Source: Phycomyces blakesleeanus NRRL 1555(-) (lineage: Eukaryota > Mucoromycota > Mucoromycetes > Mucorales > Phycomycetaceae). Taken from it: a DNA stretch of 64,000 bases. Below the pieces are notes generated by a model. That model was not told the DNA's origin, made no database searches, and saw nothing but the letters and a program-made list of their open reading frames with translations. Of the stretch, positions 38,999-51,600 are shown in pieces (positions within the stretch are counted from its first letter, which is position 1; every line of letters starts with the position of its first letter). The stretch is from NCBI RefSeq assembly GCF_001638985.1, contig NW_017265134.1:1612001-1676000 (forward strand). The letters run 5' to 3'. Made by a program: the position numbers and the translations under genes.

Positions 38999-39495
38999 TA
39001 ATAATAATAATAATAATAATATTCTTCCTTTTTTTTTGGGTTTGTTTTTGTAGGAGTGTGTGTGTTTGTGTGTGGATTTATAAAGATGGTATATACACAC
39101 AAAATATTTTTCTATATATAAAATATATGTGTGTATGCATATATCTTTTATATATATATATATATATCTATAGGTAAATAGGTATATATTCCAAATGCGT
39201 TAATGGCAAATAGATATTTTTGTGTGCGTACTTTTTTTTTATGTGTGTAAAAGAAAAAATAATAATAATATAAAATATAAAAAAAAAGTCGATCTGAAGA
39301 AGAAAGAAAGAAGGGAGAGGGTGGTCGAGAAAAAGGGTTTATTTTATGTTCGAACTTAACAAAAAAAAAGAAAAAAAAAATAACGGTGTGATTTGCGTCA
39401 CCTCAGGAGAAGTCAACGAGCGTAAATCTGAGAAAAAGCAAAATAAAAAAAAAGAGGGGGGAGGAGAGGGAAGAGTGGAGGAGAAGAGGACAAAG

Positions 39496-39555
<60 letters not shown>

Positions 39556-41344
39556 GGGGGGAGAGGGAGGTTAAAGGCGATTGACTTGGCTTGACTTGAC
39601 TTTTCTTTTCTTGACCTGCCTTACTTTGCTTCACCTCACCTTGCCTTGCCTTGCCTTGCCTTGAATTACCTAAGATTTGCCTGAATTTGCTTGAATATAT
39701 TCGACTAAGGTTTTATTTATTTATATTATTTCGGTAGCTGTCTTACTCTCAACACATCTCCCGTATTCACCCCCCTTGCAGTGGATGTTATGCAAACGCA
39801 AAAAAAAACAAAAAAAATCGAGGTGTGGCCGATACTCAAGGTCCCTTCTGTATGATCTCCAGTTTTCATCGGAGCCCCGTGCGCGGCCTATTTAAGTCTT
39901 GTTAAAACTGAGGCGTAACACAACTCGATGAGCACAGGCTGGTAAAAATAAAACATAAAAAAAAAATACAAAATACAAAATGCGATGAACTACTTCTTGT
40001 AGTGCTGCCACGAGGAGATCTGTGTTTTTGTACCCTGTGTTTTACAGCTTGTGATTGACCAATATATATATATATACGTCTATCTATCTATCTATCTGTC
40101 TATCTGTCTATACATTTTATAGAGTAAAATAAATAAATAAATGAATGAGACAATCTTATTAATGCCTCTTGATTTCGGTATCATCGAACCTTCTTTTTTT
40201 TTCTTTTTTTTTCTTAGTTAATTTTTTGCCGTTTTTTTTGTTGTTCCTTGGTTTGATTAGAATACAAACAAGACTCTTTCGTTCATCCTTGGCTACATCT
40301 ATATCTAAACATATCTAATGGAAAAAAATATAAAAGATCCAAAAAAGGGGTTTTTTTTGGATTCTGCTAGCACAGAATTGACGCGTGTCATCTGGCCTTG
40401 GTCCTCAAAAGGGGAATAACGGGCCTAAGAAGGGAAAATGTTGCGTATCGGTGGAAGTAAAGAATGGCGGGCCAAGATAATTTGTCTCACTGTCGTAGCA
40501 ATAGTAAAACCCTCAGTTGGAATATTGGTAATAAAAATAGAGTGTCACTTATGGCAAACAAAAATAAAATAAATTATCTTGTACTTAACTTTTTGCGTTG
40601 AATATCAATTCAAATTAACCTCAATAAATTACAAATCATTTCTAATACAAGAAATGTCCAATCGAATTTTTTTTCCCTCTATTTTCTCTTTACTTATTTA
40701 TTTATATTTAATTTGTATCCATGGAAACAGTTCAGGTACGCAATTACCATGGCAACTACACCGTGTCAAAAATAAATAAAGAAAGAAAAATTATTGATAG
40801 GTTTTTTTTTTTACTTTTTTTTTTCTTTTGGTTATAGCCTTTTGTTAATTGCTTAAACATTGGTCTGTGTTGCGCTTGTCACACACATCAGTGGGGTGGC
40901 GGGCTAGGAAGAAGACCAGGTGCACTGTCAAACACTATTGGCCTACATATGTCACACAGATAATTCCCCATTCTAATGACGCCCAGGGTTTTCTTTTTTT
41001 TTTCTTTTGTGTGTGTCTGTGAGCAGAATGGAAAAAAGCTATTGGATAGCTACATATCTTGTCTTTTTTTTTTTGTGTTTTGGTCCTCGCTTAATAGCTT
41101 TTACCCATTTATTGGCATAAGTTTTATCGTCACAAAATAAATAAAATAAAGAGAAAAATTGACCAACGGACCGATCCGAGCAAAATCCATGTCCAACTAT
41201 GTGACTTGGCAAAGTCATGTGATTGCCGGAGTGTTCGTTTCTTTCTCCCTTTTTTGCCAGTCCAATTGGCGTGCGCGTCTTATTTATCCAACACATACAC
41301 ACACACTCGCATATAACCCCCCAAAAAAAATTAAAGAGTTGACG
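38956..41344. other. HSF gene leader/promoter and LSM2 promoter, repeat-rich
   Basis: Just before the HSF start lies a (TAA/ATT)n array (38957-39020). Further upstream are an A-rich area and (GA)n (39499-39553), then CTTGN pentamer runs (39585-39664), (TCTA)n (40078-40105) and poly-T blocks. No coding exon is supported. The palindrome TGACTTGGCAAAGTCA at 41202-41217, about 130 bp before the LSM2 ATG, resembles a bZIP-type half-site pair. Confidence 0.6.
39499..39553. repeat. (GA)n tract followed by CTTGN pentamers
   Basis: About 27 GA units, followed within 30 bp by repeated cttgacttgacct/ccttgccttg pentamers up to about 39664, in the upstream region of the HSF-type gene. Confidence 0.9.
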
Positions 41345-41829
41345 ATGGTAAAAGCAATGAATCCAATCAACATTGTCTAATTGTGTAGCTCTTTTATTCC
41401 TTTTTCAAGACACTGGTGAATGAACAAGTGACTGTTGAGTTGAAGAATGATCTTGTGATCACAGGAACTCTCAAGTCTGTCGATCAGTTCTTGAACATCA
41501 AACTCGATGACATTCAGGTTATTGATGAAGACAGATATCCCCATATGGTATGTTTGAGTATTCGTAATAACTTTGTCATCGTAAATCCCACAAATGTGTA
41601 CATATATACACACACACATACACACACATTTATATCTATATATATATATATGTATTTTTGTTTTGGTTTTGGTTAGATTTCTGTGAAGAACTGCTTTATT
41701 CGTGGGTCGGTCGTACGGTACGTACAGCTTCCCCAGCAAGCCGTCGACACTGCTCTTTTGCAGGATGCTGCTCGTCGCGAGGCTGCTCAGCCTTCTTCAG
41801 CTCAGCAGGCCAATGTACGAGTCAAATAA
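41345..41829 (+). CDS. LSM2: U6 snRNA-associated Sm-like protein LSm2 (104 aa, 3 exons)
   Basis: Subunit of the LSm2-8 ring on U6 snRNA and the LSm1-7 decapping ring. Coding exons: 41345-41347 (ATG only), 41389-41547, 41677-41829. The product M|LFYSFFKTLVNEQVTVELKN matches LSm2 from residue 1, and the Sm motifs follow: GTLKSVDQFLNIKLDDI (Sm1) and NCFIRGSVVRYVQLP (Sm2). The first intron (41348-41388) is only 41 nt. The conserved MLF start cannot be obtained without splicing ATG to CTC. The C-terminal tail is Gln/Ala-rich. Identification and the single-codon first exon are both well supported. Confidence 0.95.
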
Positions 41830-42313
41830 AGATAATAACAATAAGAATGAAAAAAAAAACAAAAATAAAAGCAAAAGCAAAAGCAAAAGCAAATATATAT
41901 ATATATGTATATGTATATGTATATGTATATATAACAATAAATACATAAAGTATGTAATGTATATTTATGTACAAAAAAAGAAAGGGAAAGTAACCAAAAT
42001 AAACAAATAAAATAAGTTGGTCAAGTTGGTCAAGTTGGTCAAATCAGTCAATCTTCATATAACCAAAATCCTTCAACCAAATTTGCACCTCATAAATAGC
42101 GCAAACACGTGACTGAGATATGCATAATATCCCAAAAAGAAAATTTTAAAAAAAATATAGGCAATATTGAAAGATGGGAAAATATTAATCACCATAATAT
42201 ATATATATATATATATTCGATACTGAATTAGAGTAATTGTTCACGTGTTTGTTGGTAGAAAAGCTAACTGGAATGAAGACAACTTGATACTTTGCCCATT
42301 CTCTTTTTTCTTA
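41830..42313. other. intergenic, LSM2 to CAP-Gly gene
   Basis: 3' flank of LSM2, with an (AAGCAA)n run at 41868-41892 and TATATG repeats, then AT-rich promoter DNA. No gene seen. Confidence 0.6.
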
Positions 42314-43260
42314 ATGCCATTTGCAACAGTCAGACGACTTTCACAGGCATCTTTGCAAGCCCTTGGGTTGCGTAGATCCAACTCTGATGGCGACAGACAT
42401 CAACGTAGAGGAAGATCAAACCACAACAACATCGGCAACGAAAACGAAAACGGCAACGAGAACGGCAACGGCAACGGCAACGGAAACGGCAGTAGCAGTA
42501 GGAGTAGGAGTAACAGAAATAGTAACAGTAACAGCAACAGTAACAGTAACAGAGGCAGCAACAGTAATAATTACAGTAACAGCAACAGTAACAGTGACAG
42601 AAGGCACAGTCTTATTCGTGGGCCGGCTCTTTTACCGAACTCTACCCCTACAACTCCGCCAGAAACAACATTAGGAGAAAAGCTCAGTCGAGCGACAGCA
42701 GATAATATGGATGGGTTACTTGCTATAGAGACACAGATCAGGGTAGAGGATCAATACCGCAGAGCAAGTCATCCAGGCTCCTTCCGACCTACAAAAGTCA
42801 CTTTCAATTTACCAAAGCGTCCTCTAAGGCCTATTCCTGGCTCTAATTATGTTGATCAAGAATCAAGTGAGCAACAACAACAACTAAAGCAGCACCTACA
42901 ACAACAAAAACAGAATAATCTTAACTATAACCATCAACATCGAAATCAAAATCAAAATCAAAATCAAAATCAAAATCAAAATCAAAATCAACATCTGCAT
43001 CAGCATCAGCATCAACAGCAAAACCCTCCGGAACACACATCCCGACATTTCAGTCAACGGAATTCCAACCTTGTCTTGCGGATCAATAGCGGGACTAAGG
43101 AGAAGGACAAAGCATCCGACATTACGGTTGGTTCTGATGTACGCCTCGTACTACGGCCTGTGCTCACCCTCGGCCGTGTGCGCTACATGGAACCACACTC
43201 CATCCCAAACCATCCTGAGCGACTGGTTGGCGTAGAACTTACAGATGGTGGTAAATTTGA

Positions 43261-43304
<44 letters not shown>

Positions 43305-43449
43305 TTATTGTATTTTTGTTAGCTTATCTATTCACATGGCGAATTTTATAGTAGGTGATTGCGATGGTTGTCTAGAAGGAATCAGGTACTTCCAGACCAA
43401 AAATTTACGAGCCGTTTTTGTTCCTCTTTCCAATCTTGCCCTTGCGTAG
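42314..43449 (+). CDS. CAP-Gly domain protein with low-complexity N-terminus (344 aa, 2 exons)
   Basis: Candidate microtubule-associated protein. I choose the ATG at 42314 (MPFATVRRLSQASLQ), which follows a CT-rich leader, over an in-frame one at 42245. Exon 1 42314-43250, exon 2 43352-43449, with an (AT)n-filled intron. Residues about 35-95 are Asn/Gly/Ser repeats (GNGNGNGN, SNSNSNSN) and about 200-235 are Gln/Asn/His-rich ((NQ)n). The C-terminal 75 residues read VGSDVRLVLRP, LGRVRYMEPHSI, ERLVGVELTDGVGDCDGCLE, then GIRYFQTKNLRAVFVPLSNL. This fits a CAP-Gly fold (G-V-Y, W/VGVEL, DG, GxRYF, FV), although the usual GKNDG is altered to GDCDG and the position normally Trp is Leu. Microtubule binding is therefore plausible but unproven. 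Confidence 0.78.
43268..43300. repeat. (AT)n inside CAP-Gly gene intron
   Basis: About 16 AT units directly after the donor site of the only intron. Confidence 0.9.
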
Positions 43450-43861
43450 AGCATGTTAAATCAAACACATGTGCTATTTTACTTTTATATATATATATGC
43501 GTTTATATACACATACACACATACACACACACACATACATACATATGTATATATATATATTTGTTACAGATGAATAGGATGTTTATTGTTGAAATAATTG
43601 TTGTAATTTAGTTGTAGTTTTAGTTACGAATGTAGTTGGAGCGTATTATATGTGCGCGTATAAGTTCATCCACAAGTAAAATAAAATAAAGTAAAATAAA
43701 ATAGAATAAAGCAAGCAGGTCGTCAATGCGTATATGGATTTTTTTTGTGTACGTGTGTTTTTGTACCCGTATATATATATATGTGTGTGTGTGTGTGTAC
43801 GTGTGTGTGTGCGTGTGTGTATGTGTGTGTGTGCAGTTGATGTTACATTACACGATATCTT
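43450..43861. other. intergenic, convergent 3' ends
   Basis: Repeat-rich spacer (TA, CA, GT runs) between the converging CAP-Gly and CAF-1 genes. ORFs here translate GT repeats only. Confidence 0.7.
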
Positions 43862-46543
43862 TTACAGCTTGCGGGGTGCACTGATCAGGGTAGGAGCAAT
43901 TCGTCTCTTTTTGGGACCAGCAGTTTGCACCTCACTGGTTCGCTTTCGTTCAGTAGTCTCCGTTCGCACTGTGATACCTAAAAGATCGCCAATCGTTGTC
44001 TGGACACTATTACTTGTACGGACACCCTCGGTCATCTCAACATCTTTCACAATCTGAGCAACAGCAGGAGGAGTCACAATTTGTTTCTGTGGCGATGGTA
44101 ATATCGATGATGGCGAAGGTGCAAGTGAAGCTAGTGGAGTTGGTGGTGGAGCTGGTGGAGCTGTATATAACTCGCCCAATTCACCATCTGCAAAAACCAC
44201 TGCAGACAGATAGCCATCAGACGAAGCAAACATTAAAATTGTACCATCTGGAGACCTGCGCGTAAAATAATAATAATAATAATAATACTTTTATCAGTCA
44301 ATTTATACTATTATTATAATTATAGTAATAATAGCAGTAGCAGTAGCAGTAGCAATAATAGTGATAGTAATAATAGAAACACCCGGATATTTTTTTCTTC
44401 GGTTTTGTATTTTGTTTTGAAGGTCTTACCAGGCCAAATCCATAATGGGCGCGTAGTGCATTCCGGACAGGACACAGATCGGTCGCGTCTGTTGTGTATC
44501 GTGTATATAGATCGTGTCTTGCGTCGCTACCGCATACAGCATTCGGTACTCTAGTCCAAATGTAGTTCTATAATGTTTGGATCTTCGTTCATAAGGCTTT
44601 GAGCACCACCGCACCACTGTAGATGGCTTTGGGTGATTTCCATTGTATGCCACAGGACCCCTTTATTTAATATCATCATTAAAAAATCAATCAATCCGTA
44701 AGTTCAACATCACACACACACACACAGCTTTATATCTATATATGGTCCTAATATACAATCAAACTGCCAATCAATCAAGAAATCAAGAAATCAAACTTAC
44801 TTTTGAAGTAGATTTCGGCCATAAATGTAAGCGCAATTGCGAACTTCATCTGCCCCACTTTCTACAGTTTCTTCACTACCAGTGCCAGCACCAGCACCGG
44901 TACCAGCACCGGTACCAGTAGTTCCTTCCGGAGTGCTCTTGAATAGTCCTGAAGGTGTAAGCAAAAGTGCTCCGTCTGGACTAAACCACAATCTTCGAAA
45001 AAAAGAGACCAGATTTTCATCATGGTACAGCCTACTGGACGTTAATTCCTCGGATCCTTCGCTCTTTTGTGTCTTGGGCCGCTCTTGTCGGTAGTGCTTA
45101 CGGAAACAAGGACCGAAGATGGGTTTGTCTAAGGGTCCCTTGCGATACTTGTAAATAGCGACCGATCTTTGTAATTTTTTTGTGCCATTTTAGTTTAACT
45201 AACTCTTTCCTTTTGGGTATCTTGTGTGTATTTATGTATGCACGTATGTACGCGTGTGAGCATGTACGCGTGTACGCATGTACGCATGTATGTGTATATT
45301 TGTAATATACTTAAGATTATACTATATTACGTTATAGTATTTACCTGTCACTACTTTGAGTTGCAACATATTCTCCCAATGGATCCCAGGTTACCCCCTG
45401 AACATAGTGGGTGTGGTCTGAAAATACATGGATCATTGTCTCTAATAGTAATAATATGTGTTTTTTTTTCCAAAAAGTAGATAAATAAATAATCAGTTAC
45501 AGAAATTTACCTTATTGGTCTTTTTTTTTTAAAAAAAAAATATGCATTCATTCAAACACTTACTTTCTGCTATGCTCCACACACGTGCAGTGTTATCAAT
45601 TGATGCTGTCATGAAATATTGTCCACACGGTGACCACGACAAATCATAAATTTCCTTAGTGTGTCCACTGTCAAAGGTACATTAAGCCAACCTTGATCTT
45701 TCTCTTTCTCTCTTTAAGAGAGAACCCATATATATATATATATATATATATATTCTTTCCCTTTTTTGTACTTACTAGAACATCTGGACTACAGTCCAAG
45801 TTTCTTTTTCGTATTCACTGTGTACACTGCCAAATGCAGAATCCTTATTGGTTGCCAATCTCCAAAGAATTATACATGTATCTAATCTCATGCAATCAAC
45901 AAATGTTTCACATTGCCTTTTTTCTCTTTCTTTCTTTGTTTGCTACTTCTTTATATATACGTGTGTGGGTGTTTAATTACCATCGCCTGCAGATGCCAAA
46001 TATTCGCCTGTAGGTGAGAATCTGACAACATTTACTGGTGCTGAATGTCGTTTGAGTTCACACAAAAAGTCGATTACTACTGGTAATGCATTTCCCGACT
46101 TGTGGGATTTTTTGTGTTCATTCACTTGATTCGTGCCTGGTCGACGTTGTATATTCCAGATCTACCATACTCATTGTCAAAAAAAACCCCCAGAAACAAC
46201 CAAAATGAAGAACTAAAAAAAAAGTTCATAATCCTTTTTTTTTGTCTTGTTTTGTTTTTGTTGTTGTTGATTTTTGCTTCTAATTATTATTATAATTAAA
46301 TGTCTTACTCGGACAGACGTGTCAGCACCTCCGGTGGCAAATCGCATGCCATCCGATGAAAAATCGGTAGAATACACGGCCTTGGTGTCATGCCAGTTAA
46401 TCTCGAGAGTCTGTGACGGATGTTAGAGTGAGAGTAACAATTGACGGTCGTTTTTTTTTTTTTTCAAGATGTATATATATAAAAGAAACAGGGGATTTGG
46501 GAAATAAAATGTTGGACCATGTGCTCTGTACCTGGGCAATCAT
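43862..46543 (-). CDS. CAC2: Chromatin assembly factor 1 p60 subunit (CAF1B/Cac2), WD40
   Basis: Histone H3-H4 chaperone subunit acting in replication-coupled nucleosome assembly. The start is a 12-nt coding exon, MIAQ (46543-46532), spliced to [20 protein letters not shown], which matches the CAF-1 p60 N-terminus. WD repeats follow: [39 protein letters not shown] and [20 protein letters not shown]. The family-specific blocks are [40 protein letters not shown] and [18 protein letters not shown]. The C-terminal tail is Pro/Ser-rich with KKRRIAP, as in p60. A Gly-Thr/Ala run (TGTGAGTGAGAGTG) interrupts one blade. The gene has about ten exons and only some borders were fixed. Identification is secure. 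Confidence 0.93.
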
Positions 46544-48684
46544 GGGGGTAATAAAGATCCAATAAGCGCGTTAGCCTCGTTATAATGACCAACAAGGCAA
46601 GAAAAGAAGAGGAAGAGAGAAAAATAAAAATAAAATATAAAAAATTGAGATTCCCAACTGGCCGTAGAAAAATAATAATAATAATATCAAGCTGTGTGTA
46701 TCTTTAATGTGTGTGCGTGTGTGTGAGAGAAAGAGAGCTTCAAGCAACGTCACAGTTTGAAAAGACTAGAAAAAAAAATAGAAAAATAAAACAACCATCA
46801 TCTTTACAAGTTATTTTGTATTGAAATGAATACATATGTCTATATGTTTTTGTGTGTGTGCGTGTGTGTGGTATTTGATTATAAAATTAATTATTAGAAT
46901 AATATGAATATTTATCACATATTTCGTCCAAAGTCTACAATACAGTAGAAAATTAGGTGCCGATATTTCTTGGTGTCAATAATACATTTTCAATTGTTTT
47001 CTTTTTTGGATTTTTTTTTTCATATATTTAAAAATACAATAAAGTACACAATTAAGGGATCGTATTTACGAGCGTACAGAATACTGCGGTAATTTTAGCA
47101 ATGAAGAAAACAAAGAGAAAGAGGAGGGAGGGGGGGGGGGGGTTAAATTAACACAAAAGGTACAAGCACAAGTATAAAGTTGAGATTTGATCTGTATCAT
47201 TCTTTTTGCATTTGTATTTAGAGAAAAAGGTTGGAATTAGCTACTGCTACTATTATTACTACTACTACTATTATTATTATTATTTTAAATCGCAAAAAAT
47301 ATTATATACCCTAGTTCAACGCGATATCACAAATGTATTTTAAATGCTGATATTTAAACCAGAATGCAAGTTCACTAGGTAAAATGTCATCTTAAAAATA
47401 AAGTTAGATGTTTTCATTAAGTATAATGTATTATATATAAATATGTAAGAAAATAGAATAGAATATAATAAAATCCAAAATCCAAAATCCAAAATCCAAG
47501 CCATTTAATGCAGGTTCCTCTAGTTTCTATTAAGTAAACTTCTTGCAGTCAGAAGCACTGCTGAACAATCACAAGCTTGTACATATAAATACTTACTGCG
47601 CATTTTTTTTCATACATTCACAGCATATTAAAATCCTGCTTTATATATATAATGCACAGATAATAATAATAACAACAAGTATACATATGTACTATGGACT
47701 CACCTTGCATTTTGAGCCAAAACAATCATATTAAGTAGGCAGTGTATCCAAAAACAACAACCCTTATTGCAATTTAATACAGCACCAAGTGATCAGATAT
47801 CCCGTCATATATCGTCTTTTAGAAACTATTTTGCCTGCTTCAATGCAAGGAGTTTTTTTTCTCGCCCCTTTCTTTCTATATCTTTTAAACTTTTCTCCAA
47901 GGTTATTTTGAATCTCAAATAAATGTACAATTGTCATGAGGAGAACAATATACCTTTTCAATATATTTTTTTCTTCACAAGGTTTTATAAATTATATGCC
48001 TGTCATTTATCAAATCTACACAAATAATTCTCCTCTTCCCCTCATTCCCTCTCCCTCCATCCCTTTTTCCCTTCTTTTGTTGCACATATGCATATACATT
48101 TGTGTTCTTGTTCAATACCCTTTATTTATACTCCACATGTTTTAATGATCTTTTTGTTTTGTCCAAAGAGAAAGATCAATAAACTTTCTTTGTACTTTAC
48201 GAACTTTTTTTTTTAAATTTTTTGTTTTGTTTTAATCTTTCTATCAATTTTTAAAACTTAGAGAAACACAAAAAATCTTTGATTTTTTTTTTATAACTTA
48301 TTATTGTATTCTTTTTTTTTGTTCTTCTTCAATTTGATAAATATTCGCACCGAATCCCAATAGTAATAATAATGACAATAATGAAAATAATAAGGCTCGA
48401 CGATTTTTTAAGACAAATATAGAGAGAAGTCTGCTAAAAAATGTATAAAGAAAAAAATGTAAAAAAGGGGGGAAGGGGAGGGAAGGAAGGGGAAGTGAAG
48501 TGAAGGGGGGAGGAGGGGAAAGGGAAAGGGAGGAAGGGGTAGGGGTGGGGGGGTGGGGGGGGGGGGAGAAAGAAGATTGTTTTTGTTTACGAGGATATTT
48601 AAACGAATGGTAAAGAGGACAAAATCGTTTAAGATAAAGGAAAAATATGTACTATTGTCTGCTTGCTTGGTTGTTTGCCTTTTT
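46544..48684. other. intergenic, CAF-1 upstream / CSE1 downstream
   Basis: A 2.1-kb AT-rich region with poly-T, (TAA)n and a G11 run at 47131-47141. A purine/G-rich tract at 48461-48566 lies just past the CSE1 stop. No coding exon found. Confidence 0.6.
48461..48566 (+). repeat. G-rich tract with G-quadruplex potential
   Basis: Many GGGG runs separated by A or T, ending in a stretch with a dozen consecutive G. It lies on the strand opposite CSE1, about 120-220 bp beyond its stop, so the CSE1 3' UTR would be C/T-rich here. Confidence 0.8.
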
Positions 48685-51600
48685 TTATAATTGTGCCATG
48701 GAGATACCTGCACTCTCAAAGTACTTTGGCAAATATTTGTTTGCCTCTTCTGTCTTGGCCATCAATTGCTTGACCTATAGAAATCATTCGATAATAAGAA
48801 TTAGTTTTTTTTTGTGTCTCTGACATGTCTCTAAAATTTCATTATTTTGTACGTACGATCTCGCGTCGTTCGGGAGTCATGGCTACTAATTTTTGAGCTA
48901 GGAAGATTGGACAGGCAGGAAAACCAGCCACGGGATCATCTCTTACAGGGTTAGAGGTGGCCAATTTAGTAAACGAAGTTTGATAGCCTCCTTCTTCTTC
49001 CAAATCCAGGGTGTAAAGCTCATCTGGACCATCTTCAGCAATCTCAGGTGCAAGTTCCAGCTGATCTACAAGGTTCAGGAACACATTGGTCCACAAGCCG
49101 CTAACATAAGGCTCCTGAAGCATGGCGTCGCTTTGGGTCAACAAGCGAACTAGACCAACACCACAGATCTTCTTGTCAACCGGGTCACGCACAATAGGAA
49201 GATCAGGGATTACAAAGATAGTAATAATTTGACCAAACAGGCTATTTTTTTTTTACAGAAAAAGAACAACCCGAGATTTTGAAAGATAAAGAAAGATTCT
49301 AAATCAATATACGTATATATATATATATATATATATTTAATAGACTTACCCTGGTTGAAGACTCTCAAAGACACTGATGAGAGTATCGGGTCCACCAGTA
49401 GAATCGAGAGTACAGAAAAGGCAGAACCAAAGAGTGAAGTTTCGTGTAAAACGATCAAACACCATACCTTCCTTGGTCTTTTTGATTTGAAGGCGCTTCA
49501 AGACAGAAGCCACCAATGTAGGCAAGTATTTACCAAAGATTGACCTACATTGTATTGTACATATTGTTATTACCATATTTTTTTAAAAAAAATTACATTC
49601 ACAATACAATAAAAAGGTTTGAATTTATACAACAGCAAACACACACACTTTCTTCTTGCTTGTAGTCATTGCTTAATTTACAGCCTTAAGACAAATTCAA
49701 CTTACATTGGCACATGCTTGGTGAGAGCAGTCAACAAAGAGATCCCATAATGGTCGTTCTGTCGAGAGTTGACCAATTTTTGCTGGAAGATACCCAGAAT
49801 AGGTTCCAGCTTGTTTTGTGAAATGATAGTGTTCACGCCTCTTGACAAGTAGGCCTCCAATAAACGTACCAAGGCAGGGATATTTCCTTTACACATTCAC
49901 GTTTATAAATAAATGAATATATGTAATATAAGGTAATATAAAGTAGTATAATGCAATGTAGTGCAGTGTAGTGCAGTGCAATGTAGTGTAACCTTTTTTT
50001 TAAAAAAAAATATTATGTCTATTACCTTGCTCCCACAGTGTAGGGTTGAGAAGAGGTGTAAGCCAGTCAATGTACAGCTGAGGCAAGTCTTGTCCAGAAT
50101 GGTTTTCCAAAAGTTGAGCCAACAGCTGGAATACATAGGGCATGAATTCTAATGATAAAGAACCAGTAACTCATTAGTTTCATGATTATTGGATTCCCCC
50201 ACTTTGAGATATTTTATTCTAGTTTATTTTTCCACTAATTATTATTATTATTATTATTGTTATTACCTTGGACACCTTGAGTAAGAATTGTTTGGAAAGG
50301 AGTGAATAGCATAGTTTCGAACTCGTCTACTGCTTGTGGTGAAATTGGGCAAATGAAACTAAAATAATAGCACCAAAAGAAAAGTTATTTGGTTCTGTTA
50401 ACACAAAGCCCTAACTCAATTCACCAATAAAAATATAGAGAACTTTACCGAATGAGAGCACCGATGCTTTCAAAGATGTAATGGTTGAAACGGGGGTTAC
50501 TGGGGTTCTTGCTCACAACAGCCAAGATTCCAGTCAATTTACCCATAATGACATTTACATACTGAACCATGTCTTGTCGACTTGTAATAATCACACGCAT
50601 CACAGCTATGCACACAGGAATACATGACATACATGATATATACTTAGTAAACCTTCCTTTTCATTACGTATATATACATATACTCATGACTAACCTTTCA
50701 TAAGGTAATCGTTCTCAGATAATTTTTCGGGAGTCTGGCCAAGCTCAATCAGACGGGACAATTCAGATAGTAAAGTCTCGGCATAGAGTTTGATATCCTC
50801 TGCAGTAAACCTATTATTTTTCGATTTGGTTATCTTTCTCTTGCCTCTCATATTTTTTCTTTAAAAAAAATAATTGGTATAACTGTGACTTACAACATTG
50901 TCTTTCCCTGACGAATGAATAGAATACGTTCAATTGCAATTGCAGCATAAGTGTGAACCACATAATCAGTAGACTGGAGATGGTTGACCAACAAAGGAAA
51001 TACAGTCAAAAGCTGATCCTTTGTGAGCTGGTTTCTGAATGTGTAAAGGTACTTGATGGCATCCACTTTGAGGAATGGAATACCAGCGTTGACATCGGTT
51101 TGAAGATCGCCAAGGACATTCTTGGTAAAGAAGTCAACCACATCTACATGAGAGTTGGTGTTCAAGACACCGACTTGGGTGGTAGCATTCCGGGTGGCAA
51201 TAGCAATCAACAAAAAGATTGCAGTGTTCTTGTCTCTCCAGTTTTTAGTAGGGTTAGCAGCGTAACGCTAAAAGAAGAAGAAGCAAATACATTAAAAATA
51301 AAATAAAACGTAGACACAAATAAGCAAGAAGAAGAAGAAGAAGAAAATATCATTACTTCAAGATAACTATTGATGTATCTAGACATGATTGATGTGACCT
51401 GAGGCTCGAAAAGTTCCATAATGCCACGAATAAAGTCTGCGGCAGCACGGCGACGAGTGTCGCTATCTACATTTTCCCATTTGATTATTATTGTTAAAAA
51501 AATAAGCAGTTTAGTTTAGTGGTTGTATATAAAGCAAATTGTCTTTCTATTTTACTTATTTATTTTTTGTTGTGAGAAATGAGTATCTTACCTGAGCCTT

